This document shows, piece by piece, positions 51,300 through 60,464 of a stretch of DNA of 64,000 bases (positions are counted from its first letter, which is position 1; every line of letters starts with the position of its first letter). Both the position numbers and the translations under genes were made by a program. Under the pieces are notes generated by a model that was not told the DNA's origin, searched no databases, and saw only the letters and a program-made list of their open reading frames with translations. This stretch comes from Parvularcula sp. LCG005 (lineage in GTDB: Bacteria; Pseudomonadota; Alphaproteobacteria; Caulobacterales; Parvularculaceae): the NCBI RefSeq assembly GCF_032930845.1, contig NZ_CP136758.1, forward strand, positions 62,001 to 126,000, given 5' to 3'.

Positions 51300-52451
51300 A
51301 TGAAAATGCGCTGTGGGGCCGTGCTCAGTGTCATGACTGTGACATCACAGTTCCTTTTGCCTGCGATGGCGGAAGAGGCTCATCCGACGATGAAGCTGGA
51401 TGGCCGCATCGCCATCGATGCGGGTCTGAGCCATGACGGCAATGAAACGATCAATGGATCGGAAATTCGGCTTCTGTGGCTCGGTGCCAAGGGCAAGGTT
51501 TCGGACGACGTGTCTTATCGCGTCCTGCTTGGTTTTGAGGGCAACAAGACGTCCATCAAGGACGCCATCATTACCTATACGGGTATCGACAACGTCAAAC
51601 TGATGGCCGGGAACTTCAAGGCGTTCACCGGCATCGAGAACATGTCGTCGAACCTGCATCTGACCTTCATTGAGCGGTCAAACGGCATCAAGCCATTCCG
51701 TCCCATTCGCCGCATGGGCTTTGGCGCCACCTACGCAAGCAAGCATATGAGCGTGGCTGGCGGTATTTTCGGCGGGGACCTGAACAATATCAATGGTGTT
51801 GACCAGCCCTGGTCCGTATCGGGCCGCGTGGTCGGTGCACCGATCCTGAGCGAGGATGGTCGCAACGTCCTGCATCTGGGCGTATCGACCTACCGCGAAA
51901 TGACGCCTGCTGATGACCATGTCGTCAAATACAGCGGCGCGGGTGAGACGCACGTCATCAACGAAAAGCTCGTCAGCACGGGATCGATCAACGGCGCTGA
52001 AACGGCTGCGACCAACGCTGTCGAGGCCCTGTTCATTGCCGGGCCGTTCTCGGTCATGTCTGAATACAGCCAGACCACGGTCGGTCGCGACAGCATGCCA
52101 GACCTCGACTATTCCGGTGGTTACGCCAACGTTTCGTATTTTCTGACCGGCGAACAGCGCAGCTACAAAGTGGCTGACGGCACGGTCGGTCGTGTGAAGC
52201 CAAATCATCCGGTGGATGAGGGCGGCCGCGGCGCATTCGAAGTTGCCGCCCGCTACACAACGCTCGACCTCCTCGATGACGGCATTTCTGCCGGCGGCGA
52301 GATGGACAGCGTGACAGTGGGCGTGAACTGGTACCCAGACAGCCGCATCAAGCTGATGGCCAACCACGTCATCAATTCCACATCGGGCGGCACCACGGTG
52401 CCGGACTACGAGCCTCAATATTCCATGCTGCGTATGCAGGTCGATTTTTAA
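51300..52451 (+). CDS. outer membrane porin, OprP/OprO-like
   Basis: 383 residues with signal peptide 1-24 (LLPAMA). Beta-barrel features: alternating strands, PxxRRMGFGATY, VNWYPDSRIKLMANHV, and a terminal phenylalanine (RMQVDF). It belongs to the phosphate-selective porin O/P family by pattern (KLMAGNFKAFTGIENMSS). First gene of a unit with a periplasmic PDC sensor and a chemoreceptor, 15 and 22 bases apart. The 271-base gap upstream shows no other gene. Whether it conducts phosphate, pyrophosphate or something else cannot be read. Confidence 0.78.
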   Translation: MKMRCGAVLSVMTVTSQFLLPAMAEEAHPTMKLDGRIAIDAGLSHDGNETINGSEIRLLWLGAKGKVSDDVSYRVLLGFEGNKTSIKDAIITYTGIDNVKLMAGNFKAFTGIENMSSNLHLTFIERSNGIKPFRPIRRMGFGATYASKHMSVAGGIFGGDLNNINGVDQPWSVSGRVVGAPILSEDGRNVLHLGVSTYREMTPADDHVVKYSGAGETHVINEKLVSTGSINGAETAATNAVEALFIAGPFSVMSEYSQTTVGRDSMPDLDYSGGYANVSYFLTGEQRSYKVADGTVGRVKPNHPVDEGGRGAFEVAARYTTLDLLDDGISAGGEMDSVTVGVNWYPDSRIKLMANHVINSTSGGTTVPDYEPQYSMLRMQVDF

Positions 52452-52466
52452 GAAGCGAGTGGAAGT

Positions 52467-53051
52467 ATGTTGAATTTGAAAACAGCATTGGCATGTAGCG
52501 GTATCCTGATAGGGGGTGTCGCCTCGCTTCAGGGGACGGCGGCAGCTCAGGCGACGGTTTCCGAAGCCAAGGTCCGGGCATTTGTCACTGACCGCTTGCT
52601 GAAAATCGTTGAAGATCCCGATATCATCGAGGCGATTGAAGCGCAAAACCGTGCCTACACAGATCTAACGCCTACCGACATTACCATTCTGGATCGCCGC
52701 TGGCGTGAAGGCGACAGCAAGGTCATCGAAGGGGTCATGCAGTCGGCACTGACGGCGAAAATGCAGGGTATTGTCCAGGAAACACGCGGGCTGATCGCTG
52801 AAATCATCATCATGGATGACAACGGCCTCAACGTCGCGTTGAGCAACGTCACGTCCGACTATTGGCAGGGCGATGAGGCGAAATGGAAAGAGACCTATCT
52901 CGTCGGTCCTGACGCCCTCTTTATTGATGACGTCGAGGAAGACGAGTCAACGCAGGTCTTCCAGGTTCAAGTCAGTATTCCCGTCGTTTCTGAGGGTGTT
53001 GTCATCGGTGCCGCCACGTTTGGTATCGATGCTGATACCGTCGAAGAATAA
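52467..53051 (+). CDS. free-standing periplasmic PDC/Cache-like sensor protein
   Basis: 194 residues with a signal peptide (about 1-27, GTAAAQA) and no membrane segment or output domain. The mature part shows a long N-terminal helix (VSEAKVRAFVTDRLLKIVED), IAEIIIMDDNGLNVALSN, WQGDEAKWKETY, and the strand pair QVSIPVVSEGVVIGAATFGID, which are hallmarks of a PDC (Cache) ligand-binding domain usually found inside receptors. It sits between a porin and a chemoreceptor gene, so a ligand-presenting partner for that receptor is the simplest idea (inference). Confidence 0.75.
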   Translation: MLNLKTALACSGILIGGVASLQGTAAAQATVSEAKVRAFVTDRLLKIVEDPDIIEAIEAQNRAYTDLTPTDITILDRRWREGDSKVIEGVMQSALTAKMQGIVQETRGLIAEIIIMDDNGLNVALSNVTSDYWQGDEAKWKETYLVGPDALFIDDVEEDESTQVFQVQVSIPVVSEGVVIGAATFGIDADTVEE

Positions 53052-53073
53052 ACCGTCCAAAAGGAATCATTCA

Positions 53074-55056
53074 GTGTCAAAATCACTTCTGTTCAGACTT
53101 GTTTCTGTGCTGTCTGTCCTGCTGGTGGGCGGGCTTGCAGTTCTCATTACCTTCCAGGCGGGCCTCGTGGGCCGAATGGAATCGCGGTCAGCCGCACAAT
53201 CTTTCGCTGAGAAATCCTATCTTGTAGCATCGCAGATGCGTGGTGGGATCAAGTGGCACAAGGAAGACTCGATCGAGCGCGCCTATGCTTCGCTGACGGG
53301 GAAGGATGCGGCGTCAAACCTGTCCGACGTCCTCGTTGTCTCAGGTGACGGCACGGTACTCGATACGTACGCCTCCGATCTTTATGAAAATACCAGCCTC
53401 TCAGCGCTGCTGGGTCAGGCCCGCTCGGATCTCTCGTCGACGGAAATGGTCAGTTATACCGACCCCGGACATTACATGACATTCGTCAAGATATCGGACC
53501 CGAACAAGGGCACCGTGCTCGGCTATGTTGGTGTGGCGTGGAGCAACGCGGCGTCCAAGGCGGCCGTCTCAAACGTGCGAAATCAGACTATCGGCTTCGG
53601 GATCGCCTTCGTCGCGATTGTGCTAGGGGCCATGTTTTTCGTATTGCTCAAAATGGCTATCAAACCGATCATCGGACTTCAAAAGAGCATGACCGAGCTG
53701 GCGCAAGGGAATCTTGCCGTCGAGGTTCCATCAACCCAGCGTCAGGACGAAATCGGCTCCATGGCGAAGACCGTTGAGGTCTTCCGCGAGAACGCCAACC
53801 GGATCGAGATCCTCCACCAGGAGAAACTCGAAGCCGAGCGTGCTGAGCGTGAAGAAACAGCACGTCGTGAAGAGGCAGAGCGGGCTCGTGAAGACGAGAA
53901 ACGCGCTGAGCTTGAGCGCAAGGCAGAGGAAGAGCGCCGTCGTGAGGAAAAAGAGCGTGAACGCGAAGCTGCTGCCATGGAAGAGCAGCGTGTACGGAGT
54001 GAACAGCAGGCACAAGTCGTCGAAAACCTGGCTCGCGGCCTGAAATCGCTGGCCAGCGGTGACCTGACCCACCGCATCAGCACGCCGTTTACGTCTGAGT
54101 ACGAACAGCTGCGTGTCGACTTTAACTCCGCCATCAGCGGACTTGAGCAGGCGGTCAATGCGATCATCGGCAATGCCGGCAATATCGATGCGACCGTGCG
54201 CAACATCTCGAGCGCTGCAGATAATCTTTCCAAGCGGACAGCCAATCAGGCGGCGACGCTTGAAGAGACGGCCGCAGCATTGGACGAGGTTACCGAGGCG
54301 GTCAACGAAACCGCACAAGGCGCCAACCACGCCAACAAGGCCGTGGGCTCAGCGCGGCAAATGGCCGAGGAAAGCGACGTCATCGTCAAACGGGCCGTCG
54401 AAGCCATGGGCAATATCGAAGCCTCCTCCAGCGAGGTATCGAAGATCCTCGGTGTGATCGACGAGATTGCCTTCCAGACCAACCTCCTTGCACTGAACGC
54501 CGGCGTTGAAGCGGCCCGGGCAGGGGACGCAGGTCAGGGCTTCGCGGTCATCGCAACGGAAGTCCGTGCGCTGGCGCGTCGCTCATCGGATGCGGCCAAG
54601 GAAATCAACGAACTGATTTCCAGCAGCTCCAAACAGGTGGGCATTGGTGTTGAACTGGTCGGTAATGCTGGGGGCTCCCTCAGCAAGATCATGGGCAGCG
54701 TGAAGGAAGTCAGCGAGCTTGTCTCCAAGATTGCGGTGTCGGCCCAGGAACAGGCCCGCGGCCTGTCTGAAGTCAACAACTCCATCAACCAGATGGATCA
54801 GGCGACCCAGCAGAACGCGGCCATGGTCGAGGAATCGACAGCCACAAGCCACGCCCTGTCAGAGGAAGCCTCGGAACTGGTCCGCTGCATCGCGCACTTC
54901 CAGACATCGGAAGCGAAGCCAGCTGTCCGGTCGTCGTCGCCGAAACCCAAAGTGGTGGAGCAACAGCGCCAGATTGCCCAGTTCGCCGCTTCGGCGAGCC
55001 ATGGCAGCGCCGCCCTGAAGCACGCCACCGATCCCGACGACTGGTCGGATTTCTGA
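53074..55056 (+). CDS. methyl-accepting chemotaxis protein with two HAMP regions
   Basis: 660 residues from GTG 53074 (AAGGA eight bases upstream). TM1 8-28, periplasmic sensor 29-170 (VLVVSGDGTVLDTYA and GTVLGYVGVAW, a single-Cache-like pattern), TM2 172-193, HAMP about 194-245, a strongly charged Glu/Arg/Lys coiled coil about 246-312, a second HAMP-like region 313-365, and the signalling domain with the conserved tip DEIAFQTNLLALNAGVEAAR. Extra-long charged coil between HAMPs is unusual. An upstream in-frame start would overlap the PDC gene and is rejected. No CheW/CheA genes are in the window. Confidence 0.92.
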   Translation: MSKSLLFRLVSVLSVLLVGGLAVLITFQAGLVGRMESRSAAQSFAEKSYLVASQMRGGIKWHKEDSIERAYASLTGKDAASNLSDVLVVSGDGTVLDTYASDLYENTSLSALLGQARSDLSSTEMVSYTDPGHYMTFVKISDPNKGTVLGYVGVAWSNAASKAAVSNVRNQTIGFGIAFVAIVLGAMFFVLLKMAIKPIIGLQKSMTELAQGNLAVEVPSTQRQDEIGSMAKTVEVFRENANRIEILHQEKLEAERAEREETARREEAERAREDEKRAELERKAEEERRREEKEREREAAAMEEQRVRSEQQAQVVENLARGLKSLASGDLTHRISTPFTSEYEQLRVDFNSAISGLEQAVNAIIGNAGNIDATVRNISSAADNLSKRTANQAATLEETAAALDEVTEAVNETAQGANHANKAVGSARQMAEESDVIVKRAVEAMGNIEASSSEVSKILGVIDEIAFQTNLLALNAGVEAARAGDAGQGFAVIATEVRALARRSSDAAKEINELISSSSKQVGIGVELVGNAGGSLSKIMGSVKEVSELVSKIAVSAQEQARGLSEVNNSINQMDQATQQNAAMVEESTATSHALSEEASELVRCIAHFQTSEAKPAVRSSSPKPKVVEQQRQIAQFAASASHGSAALKHATDPDDWSDF

Positions 55057-55083
55057 TCCACTACCCCATCTGGTCTTGCAAAC

Positions 55084-55118
55084 ATGCCCCGCTCGTTCAT
55101 CGAGCGGGGCATTTTTTT
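55084..55118 (+). terminator. rho-independent terminator after chemoreceptor
   Basis: Twelve-base perfect stem ATGCCCCGCTCG/CGAGCGGGGCAT with a five-base loop and seven T residues. Closes the porin/PDC/MCP unit. Confidence 0.95.
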
Positions 55119-55261
55119 CACTGCAATTGCTCTTGCCTTCGAAACGGTAGCGGATTGACGAAGCCTCTAAGCACTGCGACCCTTTCGCCAACACAATACG
55201 GACGAGGGACAAACCTTCGCCGGTTGAGGAAACGAACCATAGAAGTCGAAAGGGCTTTTCG

Positions 55262-57460
55262 ATGCCAATTACATTATTGCTCGTCGTTCTGGCGGGCCTG
55301 ATTGCCGTGGGATACGGCTATGTCACCGGCAAATCCGTGATGAAGGCGCCGGCCGGAAACGACCGGATGCAGGAGATCGCCGCCGCCATTCAGGAAGGCG
55401 CGCAGGCCTATCTGAACAAGCAGTACACGACGATCGCCATCGTTGGTGTTGTCGTTCTCGTTCTGCTGGTATTCCTGTTCCGCGACTGGGTGCCGCCCGT
55501 GGGCTTTGCCCTTGGGGCTATTCTGTCCGGCCTTGCTGGCTATGTGGGCATGCTGGTGTCGGTGCGTGCCAATGTGCGCACGACCGAGGCGTCCCGTCAG
55601 GGCCTGAAATACGGCCTTGATCTGGCTTTCAAATCCGGCGCTGTCACCGGCATGCTGGTGGCTGGCCTCGCGCTTCTGGGTCTCGCTGTCTATTTCGGCG
55701 TTCTTTCCGCAGTGTCAGAGCACGTCGATGACCGCCGCGTGATCAACGGTCTTGTGGCCTTGTCCCTTGGGGCGTCGCTGATCTCGGTGTTCGCCCGGCT
55801 GGGCGGGGGGATCTTCACCAAGGGCGCCGATGTCGGTGGTGACCTGGTGGGAAAGGTCGAGGCGGGTATTCCCGAGGACGACCCGCGCAACGCCGCGACC
55901 ATTGCGGACAATGTGGGTGACAATGTCGGCGACTGTGCTGGCATGGCAGCTGATCTGTTCGAGACCTATGTGGTGACGATCGCTGCGACGATGGTGCTCG
56001 GCTCCATCCTCTTTGCCCCTGACGCCTATGCGATCGCCGCCAACCCGGATGGCGCCTTTGGCACGGTGCGCATGTTCATGACGTACCCGCTGGCGATTGC
56101 CGGGGCGTGCATTCTCACATCGATCGCGGGAACGTATTTCGTCAAGTTGGGCAAGGGCTCAACGAATGTGATGGGGGCGCTGTACAAGGGCCTGCTGGTA
56201 ACGGGCGCGCTGTCCGTGGTCGCCCTGTTCATTGTCACGGCCCTGATGATCGGGCTGGGGGATGTGTTTGAAACCTCCGAGGGCCGCGCCATCACCGGCA
56301 TGAACCTGTTCTGGTGTGGGCTTGTGGGGCTGATCATCACGGGCGGTATCGTCTGGGTCACGGAATATTATACGGGCACGGCCTACCGCCCTGTCCGCTC
56401 CGTCGCAAAGGCATCGGAATCCGGCCATGGCACCAATGTGATCCAGGGGCTGGCCGTCTCCATGGAGGCGACCGCTCTGCCTGCGCTGATCATCATGGTG
56501 GGGATCGGCGTCACCTATGGTCTGGCGGGGCTCTACGGGATCGCCATCGCCGTGACGACCATGCTGGCCCTCGCTGGTATGATTGTCGCGCTTGATGCAT
56601 TTGGGCCTGTGACCGACAATGCGGGCGGTATCGCCGAGATGGCCGAGCTGGATGCCTCCGTGCGCGAAACCACGGACGCGCTCGATGCCGTTGGCAACAC
56701 GACCAAGGCGGTAACCAAGGGCTATGCCATCGGTTCTGCAGGCCTTGGGGCGCTGGTGCTCTTTGCGGCGTATGCGCAGGACCTCGCCTACTTCAAACGC
56801 AACCCTGAAACCTATCCGTTCTTCGCGGATGTGACGGTCGATTTCAGCCTCGCCAATCCATACGTCATCATCGGTCTGTTCGCGGGCGGGCTGTTGCCGT
56901 ACCTGTTTGGCTCCCTGGCCATGCAGGCTGTAGGCCGCGCAGCGGGTGCGATTGTGGAGGAAGTCCGGCGGCAGTTCCGGGCCGATCCGGGTATTATGGA
57001 AGGGACGTCCAAGCCCGACTATGCCCGCGCGGTGAACCTGCTCACGGGCGCTGCGATCAAGGAAATGATCGTACCCAGCCTGCTGCCAATCCTGGGGCCG
57101 ATAGTCCTCTATATCGTGATCGGTGTCTCCGTCGCAGGGTTCAACGAAGGCGGCGCGATTGCCGGCAAGAATGCGGCCCTGTCGGCCCTCGGGGCGATGT
57201 TGATGGGCGTCATCATCACCGGGCTCTTTGTGGCTCTGTCGATGACCGCTGGCGGTGGCGCATGGGACAACGCCAAGAAGTATATCGAAGACGGCCATCA
57301 TGGTGGCAAAGGGTCCGAGGCGCACAAAGCGGCGGTCACGGGCGACACCGTCGGCGATCCATACAAGGATACGGCGGGACCTGCGGTCAATCCGATGATC
57401 AAGATCACCAACATCGTGGCGCTCTTGATGCTGGCCTATTTTGCGGGCATGGGCGGCTGA
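55262..57460 (+). CDS. hppA: K+-independent membrane H+-translocating pyrophosphatase
   Basis: 732 residues, 15-16 membrane segments. PPi-binding [21 protein letters not shown] and the C-terminal acidic [17 protein letters not shown] are diagnostic. The segment [17 protein letters not shown] has lysine where K+-requiring enzymes have alanine, which marks the potassium-independent proton-pumping subclass. It couples hydrolysis of pyrophosphate to proton export across the inner membrane, and complements the soluble Ppa. AAGGG lies before the ATG. Followed by a strong symmetrical terminator. Confidence 0.97.
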   Translation: MPITLLLVVLAGLIAVGYGYVTGKSVMKAPAGNDRMQEIAAAIQEGAQAYLNKQYTTIAIVGVVVLVLLVFLFRDWVPPVGFALGAILSGLAGYVGMLVSVRANVRTTEASRQGLKYGLDLAFKSGAVTGMLVAGLALLGLAVYFGVLSAVSEHVDDRRVINGLVALSLGASLISVFARLGGGIFTKGADVGGDLVGKVEAGIPEDDPRNAATIADNVGDNVGDCAGMAADLFETYVVTIAATMVLGSILFAPDAYAIAANPDGAFGTVRMFMTYPLAIAGACILTSIAGTYFVKLGKGSTNVMGALYKGLLVTGALSVVALFIVTALMIGLGDVFETSEGRAITGMNLFWCGLVGLIITGGIVWVTEYYTGTAYRPVRSVAKASESGHGTNVIQGLAVSMEATALPALIIMVGIGVTYGLAGLYGIAIAVTTMLALAGMIVALDAFGPVTDNAGGIAEMAELDASVRETTDALDAVGNTTKAVTKGYAIGSAGLGALVLFAAYAQDLAYFKRNPETYPFFADVTVDFSLANPYVIIGLFAGGLLPYLFGSLAMQAVGRAAGAIVEEVRRQFRADPGIMEGTSKPDYARAVNLLTGAAIKEMIVPSLLPILGPIVLYIVIGVSVAGFNEGGAIAGKNAALSALGAMLMGVIITGLFVALSMTAGGGAWDNAKKYIEDGHHGGKGSEAHKAAVTGDTVGDPYKDTAGPAVNPMIKITNIVALLMLAYFAGMGG

Positions 57461-57486
57461 TCGTTCTTCACGACGGTTATGCAAGT

Positions 57487-57514
57487 AAAAACCCGGCCAG
57501 TTGGCCGGGTTTTT
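57487..57514. terminator. rho-independent terminator after hppA
   Basis: AAAAACCCGGCC pairs with GGCCGGGTTTTT around AGTT. A/T tracts on both sides could make it bidirectional. The following 230 bases are AT-rich with no supported gene; they probably carry the promoter of the small gene at 57748. Confidence 0.92.
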
Positions 57515-57747
57515 CATTTTGACCATGCCCGAAGAGAGGGCAGTAAAAGCGATAAGAAAACTGTATTTCGCTTTTTAATGTCATGAATTGCTGCAGCGCG
57601 TCGTTATGCCATAAAGAATACTGAAAAAAATGTAAAAATATGATCAAAATTGGCAGGATTCATTTCATCGCATACTGGACGGCCTTCTGAAAATGTCGTC
57701 CCCTTGAAGTTGGGTGGGCAAGCCCATCGTCATTGAGGGATGAAACG

Positions 57748-58023
57748 ATGTTGGAAGAATATTTGCCGCTGATCCTGAACGGTGTCGGCGGGGCGGTCCT
57801 CGGGCCGATCGTTGCGAAACTGCTGCGCGGCGGCGCCGGTGGTGGCCTGCTGGGCGGTATCATTGGCGGCATTGCGGCCGGCTTCGGTGCTGAGCAGGCG
57901 GGCATGAATGATCTCGTCACCAATGGCACGGACATGATGATGTATGTGCAGAACCTGCTCGAAGGCGGCGTTGGCGGCGGTGTTCTGGGGACGATCCTCG
58001 GCCTGATCATGAAGCGTCGCTAG
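57748..58023 (+). CDS. small glycine-rich membrane protein, unknown function
   Basis: 91 residues from ATG 57748 (GAGGG eight bases upstream); an earlier start at 57733 is less well supported. Two amphipathic/hydrophobic halves, each with Gly-rich segments (LRGGAGGGLLGGIIGGIAAG and GGVGGGVLGTILGLIM), around a polar middle (NDLVTNGTDMM). A Lys-Arg-Arg tail would face the cytoplasm. Resembles glycine-zipper membrane peptides but I do not recognise a family. Own promoter likely in the AT-rich gap; no clear partner. Confidence 0.7.
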   Translation: MLEEYLPLILNGVGGAVLGPIVAKLLRGGAGGGLLGGIIGGIAAGFGAEQAGMNDLVTNGTDMMMYVQNLLEGGVGGGVLGTILGLIMKRR

Positions 58024-58098
58024 GCGGCCGGGTAAGAAGGGGCGATGTTTCGCCTCTTCGCCCTTCTCCTCCAGGGCCAACGGCCCTAGCTAGAGAGC

Positions 58099-58827
58099 AT
58101 GAGTTTCAAAGCCATTCTTTTCGATTGCGACGGCGTCCTTGTGGACTCCGAAATTGTCGGTCTTGAGGATTCTGTCCGCTTTCTGAATGATCGCGGCTTT
58201 TCCCTGACAGCCCGGGATGTCATCCGGCGTTTCACCGGCATGCGCGCCGACCGCTTTGCGGGGGAGATGCGCGCAGAATATGACATGATCCTGGGTCGGC
58301 CATCGTCCGATGATGAGTTCGACGCGCTGTTCGAGGGCTTCGTCGACCAGCGCCGGGCGAAGCGCGATGAGATGCAGGCGGTGCCGGGCGCGTTGGATAT
58401 CGTCGCCACATTGGCCCGCGACTTTGACGTGGCCCTTGTTGTTGCTTCGTCATCGGGCCAGTTTTTCCTGGATTCGAAAATCGACCGCTACGGCTTTCGT
58501 CCTCATTTTGGCCATCACGTCTATTCGGCGGACGATGTGTCTCACGGCAAGCCTGCGCCAGATATCTTCCTGCACTCCGCCGAAAGGGCGGGGGTCTCCC
58601 CGACAGAGTGTCTGGTCATTGAGGACAGTCCCAATGGGGTGGAAGCCGGCGTTGCGGCCGGGGCCACCGTCTGGGGGTTCACCGGCGGTGGACACTGTCT
58701 TGAAGATCACCATGAGCGGTTGGCGGAATGCGGCGCCGCCCGGGTCTATGAGAACCATGGCGATCTGCTGCGGCACCTGTCAGAAAATCTCGTGAGGCGA
58801 GTGCAGCGCGCTGACGCACAACTATAG
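58099..58827 (+). CDS. HAD-superfamily (subfamily IA) phosphatase
   Basis: 242 residues. FDCDGVLVDSE carries nucleophile D9 and acid/base D11; motif II is VASSSGQ, motif III lysine in HGKPAPDIFL, motif IV VIEDSPNGVEAG. The long cap (about 20-85) belongs to the beta-phosphoglucomutase/phosphoglycolate-type group. Likely a sugar-phosphate phosphatase in the cytosol; no operon partner suggests the substrate. The 223-base gap after it holds no convincing gene. Confidence 0.88.
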   Translation: MSFKAILFDCDGVLVDSEIVGLEDSVRFLNDRGFSLTARDVIRRFTGMRADRFAGEMRAEYDMILGRPSSDDEFDALFEGFVDQRRAKRDEMQAVPGALDIVATLARDFDVALVVASSSGQFFLDSKIDRYGFRPHFGHHVYSADDVSHGKPAPDIFLHSAERAGVSPTECLVIEDSPNGVEAGVAAGATVWGFTGGGHCLEDHHERLAECGAARVYENHGDLLRHLSENLVRRVQRADAQL

Positions 58828-59050
58828 TTTCCTGCGTAATAATGTGATAATAGGCATTGCGGCGGCGGAATTGCCCAAGTATCGCTGCCCGCATGGTCGG
58901 GGGAATGAACCTGCCCTCATTCTCCGAGGCGACGCCTCGAGAGCGCTTGCGTCTTCGTTTTCTCGCCTACGACAAGGGGGGAGAAGACAAACAATCTTCT
59001 AGTTTCAGAAGGGCGGGACGCGGCGCTCTCTCGACTATTTTTTCGACGTA

Positions 59051-59497
59051 TCATCGGCCTGTCGCGGCGAAGGCCGCCTGTCGGGCAAACCGCAATGTCA
59101 CGGCCTTGCGCCGTCCGGCGGCCAGTTTGCGGTCGACCGTCGGGCGAAGCGTCGCGCCGCCAAAGCCATCCGCAATCATCAGCCCCTCTTCATCGGGCAG
59201 GATCTCGCGCGGGAAACACTCATCGACCGCGAAAAAGAACCGGTCGCAATAATCCAGATAATCCTGCCACTTGGCATCAACTTCGAAATCGGCGCGGCAC
59301 GATTTCACCTCGACGATCGTGATGATCCCCTTGGGACAGAGGCCCACGACATCCGCCCGACGTCCATTGGCCAGCGTAAATTCTGTCAGGACGGCGCACC
59401 CCTCGTTCAGGAGGATGCGGCACACCCCGCGCGTGACCATCTCGGTCACGTCCGGACGGGCCTGCAGGGCGGCAAGGCTGGAAGGATCGGGCAGCAT
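59051..59497 (-). CDS. mmcB: MmcB-family DNA repair protein (PD-(D/E)XK fold)
   Basis: 148 residues from ATG 59497. Nuclease-like core GRRADVVGLCPKG...TIVEVKSCRADF supplies the D..E-V-K motif; KWQDYLDYCDRFFFAVDE follows. Family founder is Caulobacter MmcB, involved in mitomycin C tolerance and linked to the DnaE2/ImuB mutasome. Alphaproteobacteria-specific, which supports the taxonomic guess. An upstream TTG adds 12 residues and is less likely. Confidence 0.85.
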   Translation of the reverse strand: MLPDPSSLAALQARPDVTEMVTRGVCRILLNEGCAVLTEFTLANGRRADVVGLCPKGIITIVEVKSCRADFEVDAKWQDYLDYCDRFFFAVDECFPREILPDEEGLMIADGFGGATLRPTVDRKLAAGRRKAVTLRFARQAAFAATGR

Positions 59498-59545
59498 TGG
59501 CACAAATAGGGAACATCGGGCCCCGTCTGTCAACCGTTCGGCGGC

Positions 59546-59866
59546 TTATCCCTGGAATTGGGGGAGGCGGACGATCAGACCGTCGAGGTCGTCATTGATC
59601 GTGATCTGGCAAGACAGGCGCGAGGTGTCTTCGCGCTCTGAGGCAAAATCCAGCATGGATTCTTCCATCGCGGTCGGCTCGCCAGTTTTCTCGGAAAAGG
59701 CCGGATCCACATAAACGTGGCAGGTCGCGCAGGCGCAGGCCCCGCCGCAATCGGCATCGATGCCCGGCACACCGTTCTTGATGGCGACTTCCATGACCGT
59801 CAGGCCGGATTCGGCATCAACGGAATGCTCAACGCCGTCATGTTCGATATAGGTGACCTTGACCAT
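59546..59866 (-). CDS. 2Fe-2S ferredoxin, adrenodoxin type
   Basis: 106 residues. Cluster ligands C40, C46, C49 (CGGACACATC) and C86 with spacing C-X5-C-X2-C-X36-C, typical of ISC-type or P450-partner ferredoxins (the FdxB/Fdx6 group of alphaproteobacteria). Acidic surface residues near 68-80 ([14 protein letters not shown]). Cytosolic electron carrier, perhaps for iron-sulfur assembly or heme/monooxygenase chemistry. Starts 125 bases from divergent tsaE. Confidence 0.93.
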   Translation of the reverse strand: MVKVTYIEHDGVEHSVDAESGLTVMEVAIKNGVPGIDADCGGACACATCHVYVDPAFSEKTGEPTAMEESMLDFASEREDTSRLSCQITINDDLDGLIVRLPQFQG

Positions 59867-59990
59867 ATAGACTGTAATCCCTGCGCTTGCCGTCGTTCAG
59901 GGTCGCGTATATCGCGGCTATGGGGACAATTCACAAGGGGCAGGGCGCGATTGAGCCATTGGGCGGCGCGGCTAAACCGCCTATAGTCCG

Positions 59991-60464
59991 GTGGTGAAAC
60001 CGCTTCTGTCCATCGCCTGTCGAACTGAAGATCGTACCGAAGAGCTGGGACGGCGCCTGGGCGCTCTCGTCCGGCCCGGGGACCTTCTGTGCCTGCTGGC
60101 GCCGTTGGGCACGGGCAAAACCGTCCTGGCCCGGGGCCTGGTCCGCGCGCTGGCGGGCCACCCGGTAGAGGTGCCAAGCCCCACTTTCACCCTCGTGCAG
60201 GCCTATGAGGGGCGGGTTCCCCTCATGCATGCGGATCTCTATCGCATTGAGGATCCATCAGAGGTGTTGGAACTGGGGATCGACGATGCCCTAGAGTCCG
60301 GCGCGGCGCTGGTCGAATGGCCCGAACATGGCGAAGGGTATTTGCCGCCCCACGGGCTGTCCATCGCGGGCGAAGGAATCAGCCATGATGGGCGCGTCTG
60401 GCACCTGTCTGGCGATGAGGACTGGGCGCGACGGCTGGATGGCATTGATTGGACAACACAATGA
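59991..60464 (+). CDS. tsaE: tRNA threonylcarbamoyladenosine biosynthesis ATPase
   Basis: 157 residues from a GTG at 59991. P-loop APLGTGKT, SPTFTLVQAYEG, and HADLYRIEDP with the conserved block, then LVEWPEH. Works with TsaB/TsaD to install t6A37 on tRNAs. Ends in an ATGA overlap with the kinase gene, a fusion-like arrangement common in alphaproteobacteria. Confidence 0.93.
   Translation: MVKPLLSIACRTEDRTEELGRRLGALVRPGDLLCLLAPLGTGKTVLARGLVRALAGHPVEVPSPTFTLVQAYEGRVPLMHADLYRIEDPSEVLELGIDDALESGAALVEWPEHGEGYLPPHGLSIAGEGISHDGRVWHLSGDEDWARRLDGIDWTTQ

Noticed and set aside
56159-57526. 455-codon minus-strand frame over hppA
   Set aside because: His/Arg/Asp-rich composition typical of an antisense frame; hppA is certain.
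58857-59252. Possible 131-residue protein between the HAD and mmcB genes
   Set aside because: Its second half is antisense to mmcB, and the first half shows no recognisable motif.
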